Numbered from the stretch's first letter, positions 43,705 to 53,808 are shown. The stretch: 64,000 bases of DNA from Flectobacillus longus (GCF_030056705.1 NZ_JASHIC010000001.1:248001-312000), one strand, 5' to 3'. Made by a program: numbers and translations. Notes: generated from the sequence alone by a model not told the origin.

Positions 43705-44316
43705 ATGTTAAAAACTATCGTTAAGGTTTCGGAGGTAAATAATTTATCGGATGCTCGTTACTGTGCAGGAATGGGCGTTGAATATATTGGATTTTCGATG
43801 GACAATGTTCCTTTTGAGAAATACAAAGAAATGAGAGGTTGGCTTGCAGGCGTTCAAATCGTAGGTGAAACCAACTCAAATAATGCTTTGCATATTCAAG
43901 AGATGGTAAGTGTTTTCTTACCAGATGCTATTCAGATTTCGGCTAATTCAGGTAGTGATTTGCCTGATTTAGATACGTTGAAAGAGTTGAACTTGCCAAT
44001 TATTCTCAAAACTGATTTCGCAGAAGCTAATCTTCCAGCTTTATTTCAATCGACTGCTGGATATATTACCTATTTTTTATTAGAAAATTCGGATGAGTTT
44101 ACACCAATAGATGCCATTACTAGTCAAATAGAAACTTGGGCGGCACAATACCCCATCATTTTAGGGTTTGGTGTTACCGAAGACAACGCCAATCAATTGT
44201 TGGAGGAAGTAGGATTTAAAGGATTGGCTTTGAAAGGTGGACAAGAGATTAGACCAGGATTTGCTAATATGGACGAACTCATTAATATTTTGGAAGTATT
44301 AGATGATGATTTTTAA
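43705..44316 (+). CDS. TrpF-like (phosphoribosylanthranilate isomerase-fold) protein lacking the catalytic cysteine
   Basis: A 203-residue protein with a TrpF-like beta/alpha barrel. It opens IVKVSEVNNLSDARYCAGMGVEYIGF, matching KICG...DA..A...GAD..GF of TrpF, but the catalytic cysteine is S9. Near the C-terminus GLALKGGQEIRPGFANMDEL echoes the VDVSSGVE...PGKKD phosphate-binding end, with the second conserved acid not clearly in place. So it keeps the fold but probably not isomerase activity. The start at 43705 is chosen because the promoter lies over the upstream alternative. No other trp gene is nearby. A role in another phosphoribosyl or regulatory step is open. Confidence 0.75.
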   Translation: MLKTIVKVSEVNNLSDARYCAGMGVEYIGFSMDNVPFEKYKEMRGWLAGVQIVGETNSNNALHIQEMVSVFLPDAIQISANSGSDLPDLDTLKELNLPIILKTDFAEANLPALFQSTAGYITYFLLENSDEFTPIDAITSQIETWAAQYPIILGFGVTEDNANQLLEEVGFKGLALKGGQEIRPGFANMDELINILEVLDDDF

Positions 44317-44325
44317 GCTACAAAA

Positions 44326-44376
44326 AAGGGTTTGAAATTTGAAGGTACTTATCATATCCTCAAATTTCAAACCCTT
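44326..44376. terminator. Bidirectional terminator-like hairpin
   Basis: A 15-bp perfect inverted repeat (GGGTTTGAAATTTGA at 44328-44342, TCAAATTTCAAACCC at 44360-44374), extendable by two bases on each side, lies ten bases after the TrpF-like stop. An A-run precedes it, favouring function on the minus strand as well. Confidence 0.65.
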
Positions 44377-44478
44377 CAGATTAATTGTCTTTAACAAAGC
44401 AGGAACACTTATGAATTAGTAAGTAATATGTTGGTACTTATATCATCTTACTACAAATCAAGCACAGATAAAATTTTC

Positions 44479-44577
44479 TTATTTTGAAAATTTCTTTTCT
44501 TTGTGAGTACTACTCACAGAATAGGAAAGGTAAAGTCCCATTCCTAATAATATAAGGGCAAAAATAACGACTGACAT
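44479..44577 (-). CDS. Possible small membrane protein (32 aa)
   Basis: A 32-codon frame on the minus strand, ATG ending at 44577 and TAA at 44479, encodes MSVVIFALILLGMGLYLSYS followed by a short charged tail ending HKEKKFSK. One membrane segment plus a lysine-rich cytoplasmic tail is the layout of many real small membrane proteins. It lies in an otherwise empty 400-base gap. No family is recognised, and the frame may be chance. Confidence 0.4.
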   Translation of the reverse strand: MSVVIFALILLGMGLYLSYSVSSTHKEKKFSK

Positions 44578-44713
44578 TTTGGATAGGAGTGAAAAGAGTG
44601 TGAAAAAATCTCTAATTTGATACAATGACAACTTTGAACAGGCAAACCCTAATCGAATTGTAATATTTATACGATTTTTCTAAAACAAAGAAACAAAACA
44701 CTCCTAAAAAAGC

Positions 44714-45610
44714 CTATAAAAACTCTTGAATTTGAGTAAACGGCTCTACTTCTAACCAATTGATAATCAAACCTTCTTTTTCCATTTTCCTAAAATAAGT
44801 CATTTGTCTTTTGGCAAATTGATGTATTGCTACATTCAATCGATCAAACATGGTTTGATAGTCTATTGTACCTTGTAAATACTCGGTTATCCATTTGTAT
44901 TCTAGTCCATAAAATATCAATTTATCAGAGCTCACACCTGCACTGAGTAGTGCTTTTACTTCCTCCACCATTCCATGCTCCAATCGTTGATGTAAACGTG
45001 TTGTAATTTTTTCTCTTCGTAATTCCAAGGGAGGATTTAATCCGAAAATAATAGAATTGATAGCTTGTTGCTGAGGTAATTCAAACTCAGGGTGCGTCTT
45101 CAAATACTCTCCTATTTCGATGGCTCTGATGGTACGCTTATGTGTAGATGTATCTGCTTTGGGCACAAAAGAAGATAATGATCCAAATCTTTTTAATAGC
45201 TCCTCCTGTGACAAAGGAAGCAATACTGCACGCAACTCCTCATCAATAGGAACAGCAGTGTATTGAAACCCCCTCAAAACAGCCTCCAAATACAAGCCAC
45301 TTCCTCCACAGAGAATAGCAATTTTACCTCGATTCCGAATATCATTAAATACTTTTTGAAAATCTTTTTGAAACTGAAAAATATGATAACTATCGCCTGC
45401 ATTTACAATGTCAATCAAGTGATATGGCACCTCTCTATCGCCTATACGATACTCTTCTAGGTCTTTTCCTGTCCCTAAGTTCATTCCACGGTAAACCTGC
45501 CTTGAATCTGCACTGATAATTTCGGCATCTAGCTGTGCCGCTAGCTGCACAGCCATACGAGTTTTGCCTGAGGCTGTTGGGCCTAATATCGTTATTAATT
45601 CATATTGCAT
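44714..45610 (-). CDS. miaA: tRNA dimethylallyltransferase
   Basis: A 298-residue MiaA, which adds a dimethylallyl group to A37 of tRNAs reading UNN codons. The P-loop ILGPTASGKT (8-17) is followed by ISADSRQVYRGMNLGTGK, the DREVPYHLID region, GGSGLYLEAVL, and the C-terminal QFAKRQMTYFRK signature. Length and order are as expected. The next gene upstream on the same strand, encoding a protein with a phage-type domain, ends 15 bases before the miaA start, so they may share a transcript. Confidence 0.95.
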   Translation of the reverse strand: MQYELITILGPTASGKTRMAVQLAAQLDAEIISADSRQVYRGMNLGTGKDLEEYRIGDREVPYHLIDIVNAGDSYHIFQFQKDFQKVFNDIRNRGKIAILCGGSGLYLEAVLRGFQYTAVPIDEELRAVLLPLSQEELLKRFGSLSSFVPKADTSTHKRTIRAIEIGEYLKTHPEFELPQQQAINSIIFGLNPPLELRREKITTRLHQRLEHGMVEEVKALLSAGVSSDKLIFYGLEYKWITEYLQGTIDYQTMFDRLNVAIHQFAKRQMTYFRKMEKEGLIINWLEVEPFTQIQEFL

Positions 45611-45624
45611 ATTATAAAACTTAA

Positions 45625-46515
45625 CTATTCTTTTCTAAGTGTTTTTATGTATTTTAAACTACCCGAATTACATATCTTAATCCAATTTTGGCTCTTTAGC
45701 TCTTCTAAAGAATATTGTTGTAAAATACGGTTTTCGGGATAACGCTCATAAGTATCAGCGTTTACAAAATAATTTATAATTATCTCAAAATCAATAATTT
45801 TCGTAAAACCAAGCACATCATAACTACGCCCATCAGACCAATCTTTGTCGGCATAGCTCATGATATCGTCTGGTTGGTTTTCTTGTATAAAAGCCTGCAT
45901 AAGTTTGTCCATACCTCCTACCACAACAAATCCTTGCAATGAGGCAAAACGTAGTAGTTCATACGAACGAAAATATTGTCTATTACCCCATTTCATAGTT
46001 CGACCACCACTAAAACTGGCTACCGCAATAAGGGTATTTTCGTGACTTGGAAAACTTTCGCCTAAATATTTGGGGATATATTGTTTTTTGAGAAAAAGAC
46101 CATATTTGAGTTTGGCCTGCGTACTCCCTTGTAGATGATGTATATCTAAAAAAGAATCCATCAGAGGTTTGTCTATCCTAGCAACAATACAATGACGAGC
46201 GTGCAATCTGACAAAAAAGCCTAGGATACTTCTGATTCTTGCTTTTAAAAGAGATTGCTTGGTATGCCATAAATCTTGCCAAAGGCAAATGTACTTAGTT
46301 CCAGTAGTCGCAGCAATATGACTCAAACTATTTCCATAAGATTCTGAAAGTGGTGATTGTTGCCAGCAAAAAATATCAAAAAGGATCAATTTTATATTTT
46401 TGGTCGGAAAATATATCGAAGGTAAATCTTGTCCTTCTAATTTCTCTGTAGTCCTTTGAAAAGGAATCTCCTGTGATTTGAGCCATTGACAAAGCTCGTC
46501 TATCCATTCAGCCAT
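45625..46515 (-). CDS. Protein with phage-type VSR-associated domain, function unknown
   Basis: A 296-residue protein. Residues about 40-100 (LILFDIFCWQQS, YGNSLSHIAATTGTKYICLWQDLWHTKQSLLKARI, cited in part) resemble a VSR-like nuclease region in which IFEDEW is typical; here it reads ICLWQDLW (77-84). Residues 105-245 match a domain I know from phage proteins fused to such nucleases: HHLQG at 126-130, a YELLRF helix, VVGGMDKL, and SYADKDWSDGRSYDVLGF at 220-237. The C-terminus KICNSGSLKYI resembles the usual CG..K end. No zinc ribbon is present. Activity is unproven; the catalytic acid pattern is altered. It precedes miaA by 15 bases. Confidence 0.6.
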   Translation of the reverse strand: MAEWIDELCQWLKSQEIPFQRTTEKLEGQDLPSIYFPTKNIKLILFDIFCWQQSPLSESYGNSLSHIAATTGTKYICLWQDLWHTKQSLLKARIRSILGFFVRLHARHCIVARIDKPLMDSFLDIHHLQGSTQAKLKYGLFLKKQYIPKYLGESFPSHENTLIAVASFSGGRTMKWGNRQYFRSYELLRFASLQGFVVVGGMDKLMQAFIQENQPDDIMSYADKDWSDGRSYDVLGFTKIIDFEIIINYFVNADTYERYPENRILQQYSLEELKSQNWIKICNSGSLKYIKTLRKE

Positions 46516-46798
46516 TACTATTCTATTTTACTACAAAGATAATCATTCTTATTATGGTACTTCAACAAGCACAACAATTGCTAAATTAAAGCCTTTTTAT
46601 TGGTATGTTTTCATCAAATGAAAAGTAAAAGCACTTTCTTTCAAAATAGAAAAAGACTTTCTAGTAAATACATTTTAGGACAAAAAGATACATAAATGCG
46701 AAAATTTCATAATTTTGTTAAAGTCACCTATTACTAAGTTTAATGTTTCGATTAATTATCCGCCAGTTTTTAATTTATTCATTTTGGTTTATAGAATT

Positions 46799-48406
46799 AT
46801 GCGCTTGATTATAGCTATGATATTTTTTTTGAACGTCATTATAAATTTTCAGTCTATTTCGCAAAACTGTAATTGTGACGTCAAAATTAGCAAGGCCAAC
46901 TATTTTGACCCTTCAAATTTGCCCGTTAAACCTGGACAAACAGTTTGTATTAGTGCAGGTGATTATTCAGAAATCAGATTTACGAACATCAAAGGTACAG
47001 CCTCAGCACCCATCAAAATCATCAACTGTGGTGGCAAAGCAAACATCACTGGCTACAATGTAGGTGTTTTATTTTCTGATTGTAACCATATTCAATTTTT
47101 AGGCTCTGGTGAATCTAGTATTCAGGAAGGCTTTGGCATAAGTTCAACGGCTAATGCCTCTATGGGTATCAAAATTGAAGGAACAAGTAGCGATATAGAG
47201 GTTGCTAACGTCGAAATTTCTCATGTAGGTTTTGCAGGAATTATGGTAAAATCTGATCCAATTTGTGATCAAAGCAACTGGGAAGGAAACTTTGCCATGT
47301 TCAATATTTTGTTACACCATAATTACATTCATGACACTGGTGGCGAAGGAATGTACATAGGAAGTTCCTTTTGGAATGAAGGTCAAGAAATTATTTGTGA
47401 TGGCAGCAAGGTATTAGCATATCCTCATCTGATTTATGGATTAGACGTTCATCATAACAAAATACATAAAACCGCAGCCGAAGGTATTCAATACGCATGT
47501 GCTCCCGATGCAAAGGTGCATCATAACGAATTACAACATACTGGTTACAATCCTTTTTCGGTATATCAAGTAAATGGAATTCAAATTGGTGGAGGGGCAG
47601 GTGGAGATTGTTACAATAATGTCATACATGATGTAAATGGTACAGGCATTATTATGTTGGGTGGATTAGGCAATCAACAGATTTATAATAACCTGATTTA
47701 TAATATAGGAGGAAATGGTATTTTTTCGGATACTAGACCTCGTTCGAGCGAAAATACCTACGTTCGAATTATGAACAATAGCATTATAAGTACCACTGGC
47801 GAGAGCATAAAACTCTACAGTACCATTCAGCACTACGAGATTTACAATAATTTACTTCTCAAAACAGCTAGCAATCAGTATATCAAAACTTACTCGACAG
47901 TAAGATATACCGCTTCAAATAATTTTACCAATAACTCGATAGACAACGCCAAGCTTCAATATTCTAACGATAATAATTATAAACCAAGGTTATCTTCGCC
48001 ACTAGTAAATGCAGGGAAGGATTTGGCTTTTCTTAATCTTAAAACAGATTTGATCGATACACTCCGACCTATTGGTGGAGCCTATGATATTGGCTGTTAT
48101 GAATATACAGGTAATTGGACGGTAGACGACTTTGTGCCCGCTCAAGAACTACCTACTTATCCTAACCCCTGTAGCTCTATACTATTTGTCCGTTTGCCAG
48201 CAGTCAATCAATTTTTTAATTTGAAGATTTTTGATGGTCTGGGAAGACTTGTGCAGGCTCAAGAAAATATGATAGCAGAAAATAATTTGTTACCCATAGA
48301 CATGTCTGATTTACCCCCCAATCTTTATTTGATATCAGTAATACCAACTACTGGCAACACAAAGATCACTCCTATTTATCAAGGGAAAGTTTTGAAGATA
48401 CCTTAA
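46799..48406 (+). CDS. Secreted parallel beta-helix protein with type IX secretion sorting domain
   Basis: The frame opens at 46715, but the ATG at 46799 gives a signal peptide (MRLIIAMIFFLNVIINFQS) and is preferred, leaving 535 residues. The body is a right-handed parallel beta-helix with repeated IYNNLI, VHHNKI and YNNVIH rungs, as in pectate lyases and other polysaccharide-active proteins. The C-terminal 75 residues (PTYPNPCSSILFVRLPA ... FDGLGRLV ... LYLISV) form a T9SS type A sorting domain, so the protein is moved across the outer membrane and anchored or released. No lyase-specific catalytic motif was identified; a role in binding or cutting pectin is possible. Confidence 0.82.
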   Translation: MRLIIAMIFFLNVIINFQSISQNCNCDVKISKANYFDPSNLPVKPGQTVCISAGDYSEIRFTNIKGTASAPIKIINCGGKANITGYNVGVLFSDCNHIQFLGSGESSIQEGFGISSTANASMGIKIEGTSSDIEVANVEISHVGFAGIMVKSDPICDQSNWEGNFAMFNILLHHNYIHDTGGEGMYIGSSFWNEGQEIICDGSKVLAYPHLIYGLDVHHNKIHKTAAEGIQYACAPDAKVHHNELQHTGYNPFSVYQVNGIQIGGGAGGDCYNNVIHDVNGTGIIMLGGLGNQQIYNNLIYNIGGNGIFSDTRPRSSENTYVRIMNNSIISTTGESIKLYSTIQHYEIYNNLLLKTASNQYIKTYSTVRYTASNNFTNNSIDNAKLQYSNDNNYKPRLSSPLVNAGKDLAFLNLKTDLIDTLRPIGGAYDIGCYEYTGNWTVDDFVPAQELPTYPNPCSSILFVRLPAVNQFFNLKIFDGLGRLVQAQENMIAENNLLPIDMSDLPPNLYLISVIPTTGNTKITPIYQGKVLKIP

Positions 48407-48521
48407 GAGCTTTTAGATGTCAGCTATCAGCTTGTAAAAATTTAGTATCAAATCCCGAATTTAGTGATGCTTTCGAAAAAACTTGTGAGCATTTATAAAA
48501 GGATATATTTGCCAAACTATT

Positions 48522-51500
48522 TTATCCAGCTTGTATATTTTCTTTTTTATATAAAGCTATTTTACGATATAGTTCGTCAGGATTGAAGGGCTTCGAAATA
48601 TAATCATTCATACCCACCGAAAACGCTTTATCCTTAATGTCAAGCATTGCTGAAGCTGTCAGTGCTATAATTGGAATATGCGCAAATTTATCATTACTCA
48701 ACGCTCTGATACTTTGAGTAGCCTCATACCCATCCATTTCGGGCATTTGTAAATCCATCAATACCATATCATAGTCTGATTGCTGTACCATTTGAACAGC
48801 AAGAACACCATTTTCGGCCACATCGCTCTCTATATCCCATCGCTTAAAAAATTGTTGCGCTACAATAATGTTTATTCGATTATCGTCGGCAATTAATAAT
48901 TTAAGTCCTTTCAAACTTGGGTGCTTTTGGATTGTCATATCAGGTTCAGTACGTTTTTTAAATTGGAAGGAACTATTCTTCAGACGAAGGTCAAAGTAAA
49001 ACGTCGAACCTTCTCCTGGAGCACTTTCTAATTGGATTTTACTACCTTGTAACTCCAATAATCGCTTCGTAATGGTCAATCCGAGTCCTGTTCCTCCATA
49101 TTTTCGGGTAGTTTCGGGACTAGCTTGCGTAAAACTGTCAAAAATAGAATTCCATTTATCTTGAGGTATGCCTATTCCAGTATCTTTTACCTCAAAAGTT
49201 ACCGTTGTAGAATCCGCATCTTTTTTGAGAATCGATGCAGAAATCGTAACACGTCCATAATCCGTAAACTTCACTGCGTTGGATACAAGATTGGTGAGGA
49301 TTTGACCTATTCTTACCGAATCTCCTTTTACCGCCTCAGGAAGATCGTCTTCCATCATCAACTTTAACTGAATCCCTTTATCAATAGCCTTTTGCAACAA
49401 AGCTGCTCTGATATTGATTAACAAATCTTTCAGGCTAAAATCCACTTCTTCAAAAGTAATTTTTCCTGCCTCTATCTTATTAAAATCAAGAATATCATTG
49501 ATTAATACTAGTAGATTTTCTGCTGAGAATTTCAAAATCTTCAAATATTCTGCTTGATCTTCACGAGCATTTTGCATCAATAAATGTGTAATTCCAATTA
49601 CAGCATTCATAGGCGTACGAATTTCGTGGCTCATAGTTGACAAAAACTGCGTTTTGGCAACTGCCGCTTGTTCGGCTTCCTCTTTAGCAAGAATAAGGAT
49701 ATTTTTTGCTTCAATTTGATCAGTAATCACATCAAAGCAAATAATTATTCCCCCGATCTCGCCCGAGTCCAAGTACCATGGACGAGCATCCCAACGTACC
49801 CATTCTAATTCTCCATCTGCACGCGTGTAGCTATCACATTTAGAATGATGTATTTCGCCTTTCAAACACAAATCATTGATAGCTTTCCATTTTTGAGGAA
49901 TATTTGGCAACACCTCATAATGATTATGTCCAATCAAGTCTTGTTCCTGAATCTGAAAAGAGTTAATCCAATGCTGGCTGTAGGCGAGATAATTCATTTT
50001 GGTATCAAATATTGCTACAGCAGCAGGGGTATTAGTAATAAAATTGGCAAACTGTTCTTGTTTGATTAGTATAGCTTCTTGATTCTTTCTTTCTTGGGTG
50101 ATATCCAAAATAGCCCCAACAATTTTATCTACCTTACCGCTTTCCGAAACAGTTGGCTTACCTATTTTGCGAACTATCTTTTTCTTGTTGTTACTCAAAT
50201 TGAGTGATAGTTCTATCTCAAACTCTTCATGATTTTGGATAGCCTGCTCTAGTAAGTTCTGATATTGAGCTTTTGTAGTTTCGTCTATCCAATCAAGCAG
50301 ATTAATTTTAGGAAAACTCGAAACATCTTCTATTTCAAATATTTCACATGCCGCCGAAGAATAAGTATTGGTATGGGTCGATAAGTCAAGAACCCAACTA
50401 GCCGAATGAGTCAGCAACTGTGTTTCGGCTAACAAAAGCTGTGTTTTGGCTAGCTTTGCTTCTGCTTTCTTTCTCTCTGTAATATCATGCCAAACGACCA
50501 AAAGCGCATCTTTTTGATTTAAGCGAATTGGGTTAAGAGTAACCTCCGCTAAAAAAGTAGAGCCATCGAGACGTCTATGAAGCCACTCAAAACGATGATA
50601 GCCATTTTGACGAGCCAAAGCATCCATTTTTTTCGACTTTTCGAGTGACGTTGAGCCATCTGGCTGAAAATCAGGCGAAAAATAAGCAGGATGGTATCTC
50701 AATAAGGTTGCCTTGTCATCACATCCGAGCATTTGAACCGCAGCAGCATTGCAATCAATAATGCCATTTTCATCAAAGATCAAATGAGCATCCGTAGAAC
50801 GCTCAAAAATTACATTGAGGCGTTCATCAAACAATTTAAAATCTGTAATATCTTGTATGATACCTAAGACTTTTGACGATGTTTTTGAATCTGCAATAAT
50901 TCTAAACCAACGTCCAATCCCTAGCGTTTTATCAACCTCAAACTCCAGAGTAAATATATTATGCGAATTGGATAAAGCTTTTACATTTCTTTTGAACGAA
51001 AGAAAATCCTCCTCATGAGCAAATATATTTTGGAATACATCCCAATCAACACAAGCTGATGGCAAATGCAAAATCTTTTGAGCGGGTTTATTGAGATAAA
51101 AAGATTTCTTTGTAAAATCAAATTCCCAAGCACCACTTTTACCCAACAGAGAGGTGTGCTGATAAAGTCTATCTTCTTTTTGTGTTTCTAATAATTGCAG
51201 TGTTTCTTCGGTAATGTCTACAAAACTACCCACCACCGCTTCTACAGAAAAGTCATTGACGAGATTTCTAAATCCTGCACGTACATATCGTACTTCGTGA
51301 TTGGGCAATTTCATGCGCCATTTAAACGAAATATGTTTTGATTCAAGCGTCTGAGAAAGCTCTTCGAATGCGTTTTGGAAATCAAATAAATCCGAAGCAG
51401 AAAGATAATCATGCCAAAAAGCCTCCGACGCGTTAAAATCAGCCTCGGGGTATGCCAGAAGATTGAGAAAAGTTGGGTTACATGAGTTCAGATGAGTGCT

Positions 51501-51569
51501 TGCGTCCCAAAGCCAATATCCTACAAATGTATCTTCAAATATATGATTTACCAGATTTTGCATAAGCAA
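48522..51569 (-). CDS. Multi-PAS hybrid sensor histidine kinase
   Basis: A 1015-residue soluble hybrid kinase with about five PAS/PAC modules between residues 10 and 625 (WRMKLPNHEVRYVRAGF, WLHRRLDGSTFLAEVTLNPI and YTRADGELEWVRWDARPW are PAC ends). A HisKA domain follows with H648 in STMSHEIRTPMNAVIG, then the ATPase with DTGIGIPQD and GGTGLGLTI, and a C-terminal receiver with D939 in MVLMDLQMPEMDG and the lysine in YISKPF. No membrane segment is visible, so it senses a cytoplasmic signal through the PAS domains. It stands alone; its output regulator is not linked, though the lone receiver at 7221-7664 is a possible distant partner. Confidence 0.93.
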   Translation of the reverse strand: MLMQNLVNHIFEDTFVGYWLWDASTHLNSCNPTFLNLLAYPEADFNASEAFWHDYLSASDLFDFQNAFEELSQTLESKHISFKWRMKLPNHEVRYVRAGFRNLVNDFSVEAVVGSFVDITEETLQLLETQKEDRLYQHTSLLGKSGAWEFDFTKKSFYLNKPAQKILHLPSACVDWDVFQNIFAHEEDFLSFKRNVKALSNSHNIFTLEFEVDKTLGIGRWFRIIADSKTSSKVLGIIQDITDFKLFDERLNVIFERSTDAHLIFDENGIIDCNAAAVQMLGCDDKATLLRYHPAYFSPDFQPDGSTSLEKSKKMDALARQNGYHRFEWLHRRLDGSTFLAEVTLNPIRLNQKDALLVVWHDITERKKAEAKLAKTQLLLAETQLLTHSASWVLDLSTHTNTYSSAACEIFEIEDVSSFPKINLLDWIDETTKAQYQNLLEQAIQNHEEFEIELSLNLSNNKKKIVRKIGKPTVSESGKVDKIVGAILDITQERKNQEAILIKQEQFANFITNTPAAVAIFDTKMNYLAYSQHWINSFQIQEQDLIGHNHYEVLPNIPQKWKAINDLCLKGEIHHSKCDSYTRADGELEWVRWDARPWYLDSGEIGGIIICFDVITDQIEAKNILILAKEEAEQAAVAKTQFLSTMSHEIRTPMNAVIGITHLLMQNAREDQAEYLKILKFSAENLLVLINDILDFNKIEAGKITFEEVDFSLKDLLINIRAALLQKAIDKGIQLKLMMEDDLPEAVKGDSVRIGQILTNLVSNAVKFTDYGRVTISASILKKDADSTTVTFEVKDTGIGIPQDKWNSIFDSFTQASPETTRKYGGTGLGLTITKRLLELQGSKIQLESAPGEGSTFYFDLRLKNSSFQFKKRTEPDMTIQKHPSLKGLKLLIADDNRINIIVAQQFFKRWDIESDVAENGVLAVQMVQQSDYDMVLMDLQMPEMDGYEATQSIRALSNDKFAHIPIIALTASAMLDIKDKAFSVGMNDYISKPFNPDELYRKIALYKKENIQAG

Positions 51570-51852
51570 CTGTCCACAAATAATCTTAATGGTCGGAAGT
51601 TACTATATGAAGCTACTTGTGTATGTCTGTATAAATGACGGCAAAGAGAATCATAATAGTAAGGTTAGGCGATAACTCTCTCACTTTCAACAACATAATC
51701 ACTACTTAAAAATATTAGAGAATCAATACAACTACCACAAAAATCATACCAAATGAAAATTACCATTTGATAACAAAAAAAACATTTTTGACGATTAACC
51801 CTGTTATACATCTATCACCCTTCATTTAATGATATAATAATTGGATATTCTC

Positions 51853-52815
51853 CTAAAAAGAGTTTGAATGGGGCTTGTTTTTACGCTTGTAGCACGAAAG
51901 GTAAACTGAATTACTACGGTGTCCTTTTTCAGTTATAGTATAGTATTCAGACAAATCTTGAGAGAAACTCACAGCCTCTCCCTGCGACTCTACTTCGTAG
52001 GGAAGAATTAGAGCAGGACGTTGGAGTGCTTGGGCTATTGTCTCGTTTTGAGTTTTTTTCCAGTAAAAAATATTTTTATAATTTTTGACTATAATTTCCT
52101 CTCCTGTATTTGAAATAGAACCAGAGGTAACAAACAAATCCTGTCGTGAGGCTTTATCATCTGTAGGTCTTTCTTTCGAAGTATTTAGGATTCCTACTAG
52201 TTCTGCTGTATTTACTTTTTGGGTAGACTGCGGATATTTGAGTCGATAAATATGTTTTTCTGCTTCACGGTTTGAAATAATAAAAATATCTTTTGAAAGT
52301 GGATCAATCAATATACATTCTGCATCTTTTCGACCATCTGGGTATTCAAATTCGATAGTTTCGATATGATTCACTGTCATTTGGGATTTTTCCCCCATGA
52401 CTGGCTCTTGGAATCGATAAATAAATTTAGTTGAGTGCCATTTAAAATTATCGCCAGTATCGGCTATGTAAATGTAAGACGAAGTACCATTTCTGGCTAC
52501 AGCAATATCTTCCCAATCACGATTATCGATACCTTCTAAGATAAGTTTTTGTAAACCTTTCCCATTAGCACCTATCAAAAACAATACATTATCGCCACCA
52601 CTATCGTTATGAACCCAAAATTTATGTGGATTTTGATAAGATGCAGCAATGCCTGAAGCTTCGTCGATTTCGGGATTTTCGACCCAATGCTTAATCGGGG
52701 TATTTACAAACAATGAAGAGTCACTAATGGGCAACTGAACCTCACGATGCTTTCTTTCGTCGCAAGACATAAAGGCTATAACGAACATTATTGGTAAATA
52801 AAAACGAATTCTCAT
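51853..52815 (-). CDS. Propeller-type lipoprotein
   Basis: A 320-residue lipoprotein (lipobox ending AFMSC, C18). The body has propeller-like repeats: ASGIAASYQNPHKFWVHNDSGGDNVLFLI, DNRDWEDIAV, YIADTGDNFKWH and the ECILIDPLSKDIFIIS blade. The NDSGGDN and DIADTGDN signatures occur in predicted extracellular beta-propellers of unknown function in Bacteroidota. No catalytic motif is evident. It is separated by 240 bases from the next gene upstream and by 280 bases from the histidine kinase, with no operon structure. Confidence 0.7.
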   Translation of the reverse strand: MRIRFYLPIMFVIAFMSCDERKHREVQLPISDSSLFVNTPIKHWVENPEIDEASGIAASYQNPHKFWVHNDSGGDNVLFLIGANGKGLQKLILEGIDNRDWEDIAVARNGTSSYIYIADTGDNFKWHSTKFIYRFQEPVMGEKSQMTVNHIETIEFEYPDGRKDAECILIDPLSKDIFIISNREAEKHIYRLKYPQSTQKVNTAELVGILNTSKERPTDDKASRQDLFVTSGSISNTGEEIIVKNYKNIFYWKKTQNETIAQALQRPALILPYEVESQGEAVSFSQDLSEYYTITEKGHRSNSVYLSCYKRKNKPHSNSF

Positions 52816-53055
52816 GGGTTTTGTTAGCAGTTTACTAATGACTAAGCGCCGAAAATACAGACGTAACTGGCAAAATTTATCCCTAAAGATAAATAGAATT
52901 CTTGAGTACTTAAAAGTAAGCTGATTAAGTGGAGAAGAATAGGTAAAGAAAACAGGCGATTAAACAAAGGGAAAGAAGAGAAATATGAGTTTTGGTTTGA
53001 CTTTGGGTATTTAAAGAAACGATTCTGCCAAATACCCAAAGCTTATTAGAAGGTA

Positions 53056-53808
53056 TTACTGCTTGACCTTGGTTTTGGTATTAGTAGTAGACGCAGGCTT
53101 AGTTGTTGCCTTTTTGATAATAATCGGCTTGGCATTTATTGTGCCTAGATTTCCTACTTTTTGTACAGCTTCTTCCTTCTGTTTAGGATAATTTACTTTT
53201 GTCAGAGTAGCTCTTGGGTCAAGCTTTTCAGTTTCTACGACTTTTGTTGCATTAGTTGCTTTTGTATTGAGAGGTGCTTTTTCGTCATAAACTCCTTTCC
53301 CAGAGCGAATACCGTCTTTCTCAGGAAAGGTACCTGGCTTTGGCTTTACAAATGAACCTGCACTTTCTGTTTTTAGAGTTGCTGTTGCTCCTACTTTGGG
53401 TACAGAAATTGCAACAGGTGTTTTGGTTGTTTCTACAGCTTTCTCTATTCCAGTTGAAGCCTTACGTTTGTATAAGATATGTTCTCCTTGCAATGACTCA
53501 AAAACAAGGTCTGTAGTCAAATTCATATACATGATTTTTTCTCTGGCTACAATCTGATTGGTTTTAAGATTAACTACACGCAATATAATACTGCTATTAG
53601 GTTCAATCAGGATTTGTGAACTTTCGTTAATTGGTGTACGGATACCCTTTAAAATCGTATAAATTTCATGATCAGGAATCTTATAGACCCCGTGAAAAAT
53701 GACTTTGGTTGGTTTGTCATTTGTTGCTTGAATGACCGCACTAAAAGAAAATGTAGATTGTGTGATAGATAATACTACCAAATGAGCTGCTAGGAAAAGT
53801 TTTTTCAT
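53056..53808 (-). CDS. Hypothetical secreted protein with basic tail
   Basis: A 250-residue exported protein (signal 1-24, ending FSFSA). Residues 25-115 look like a compact beta-rich domain (PTKVIFHGVYKIPDHEIYTIL, SSIILRVVNLKTNQIVARE). The second half is low-complexity and lysine/threonine-rich, ending in a repetitive TKPASTTNTKTKVKQ tail. This resembles a linker or cell-surface tether. No family is recognised. It lies alone between a propeller lipoprotein and a divergent GMC-oxidoreductase fusion gene. Confidence 0.65.
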   Translation of the reverse strand: MKKLFLAAHLVVLSITQSTFSFSAVIQATNDKPTKVIFHGVYKIPDHEIYTILKGIRTPINESSQILIEPNSSIILRVVNLKTNQIVAREKIMYMNLTTDLVFESLQGEHILYKRKASTGIEKAVETTKTPVAISVPKVGATATLKTESAGSFVKPKPGTFPEKDGIRSGKGVYDEKAPLNTKATNATKVVETEKLDPRATLTKVNYPKQKEEAVQKVGNLGTINAKPIIIKKATTKPASTTNTKTKVKQ

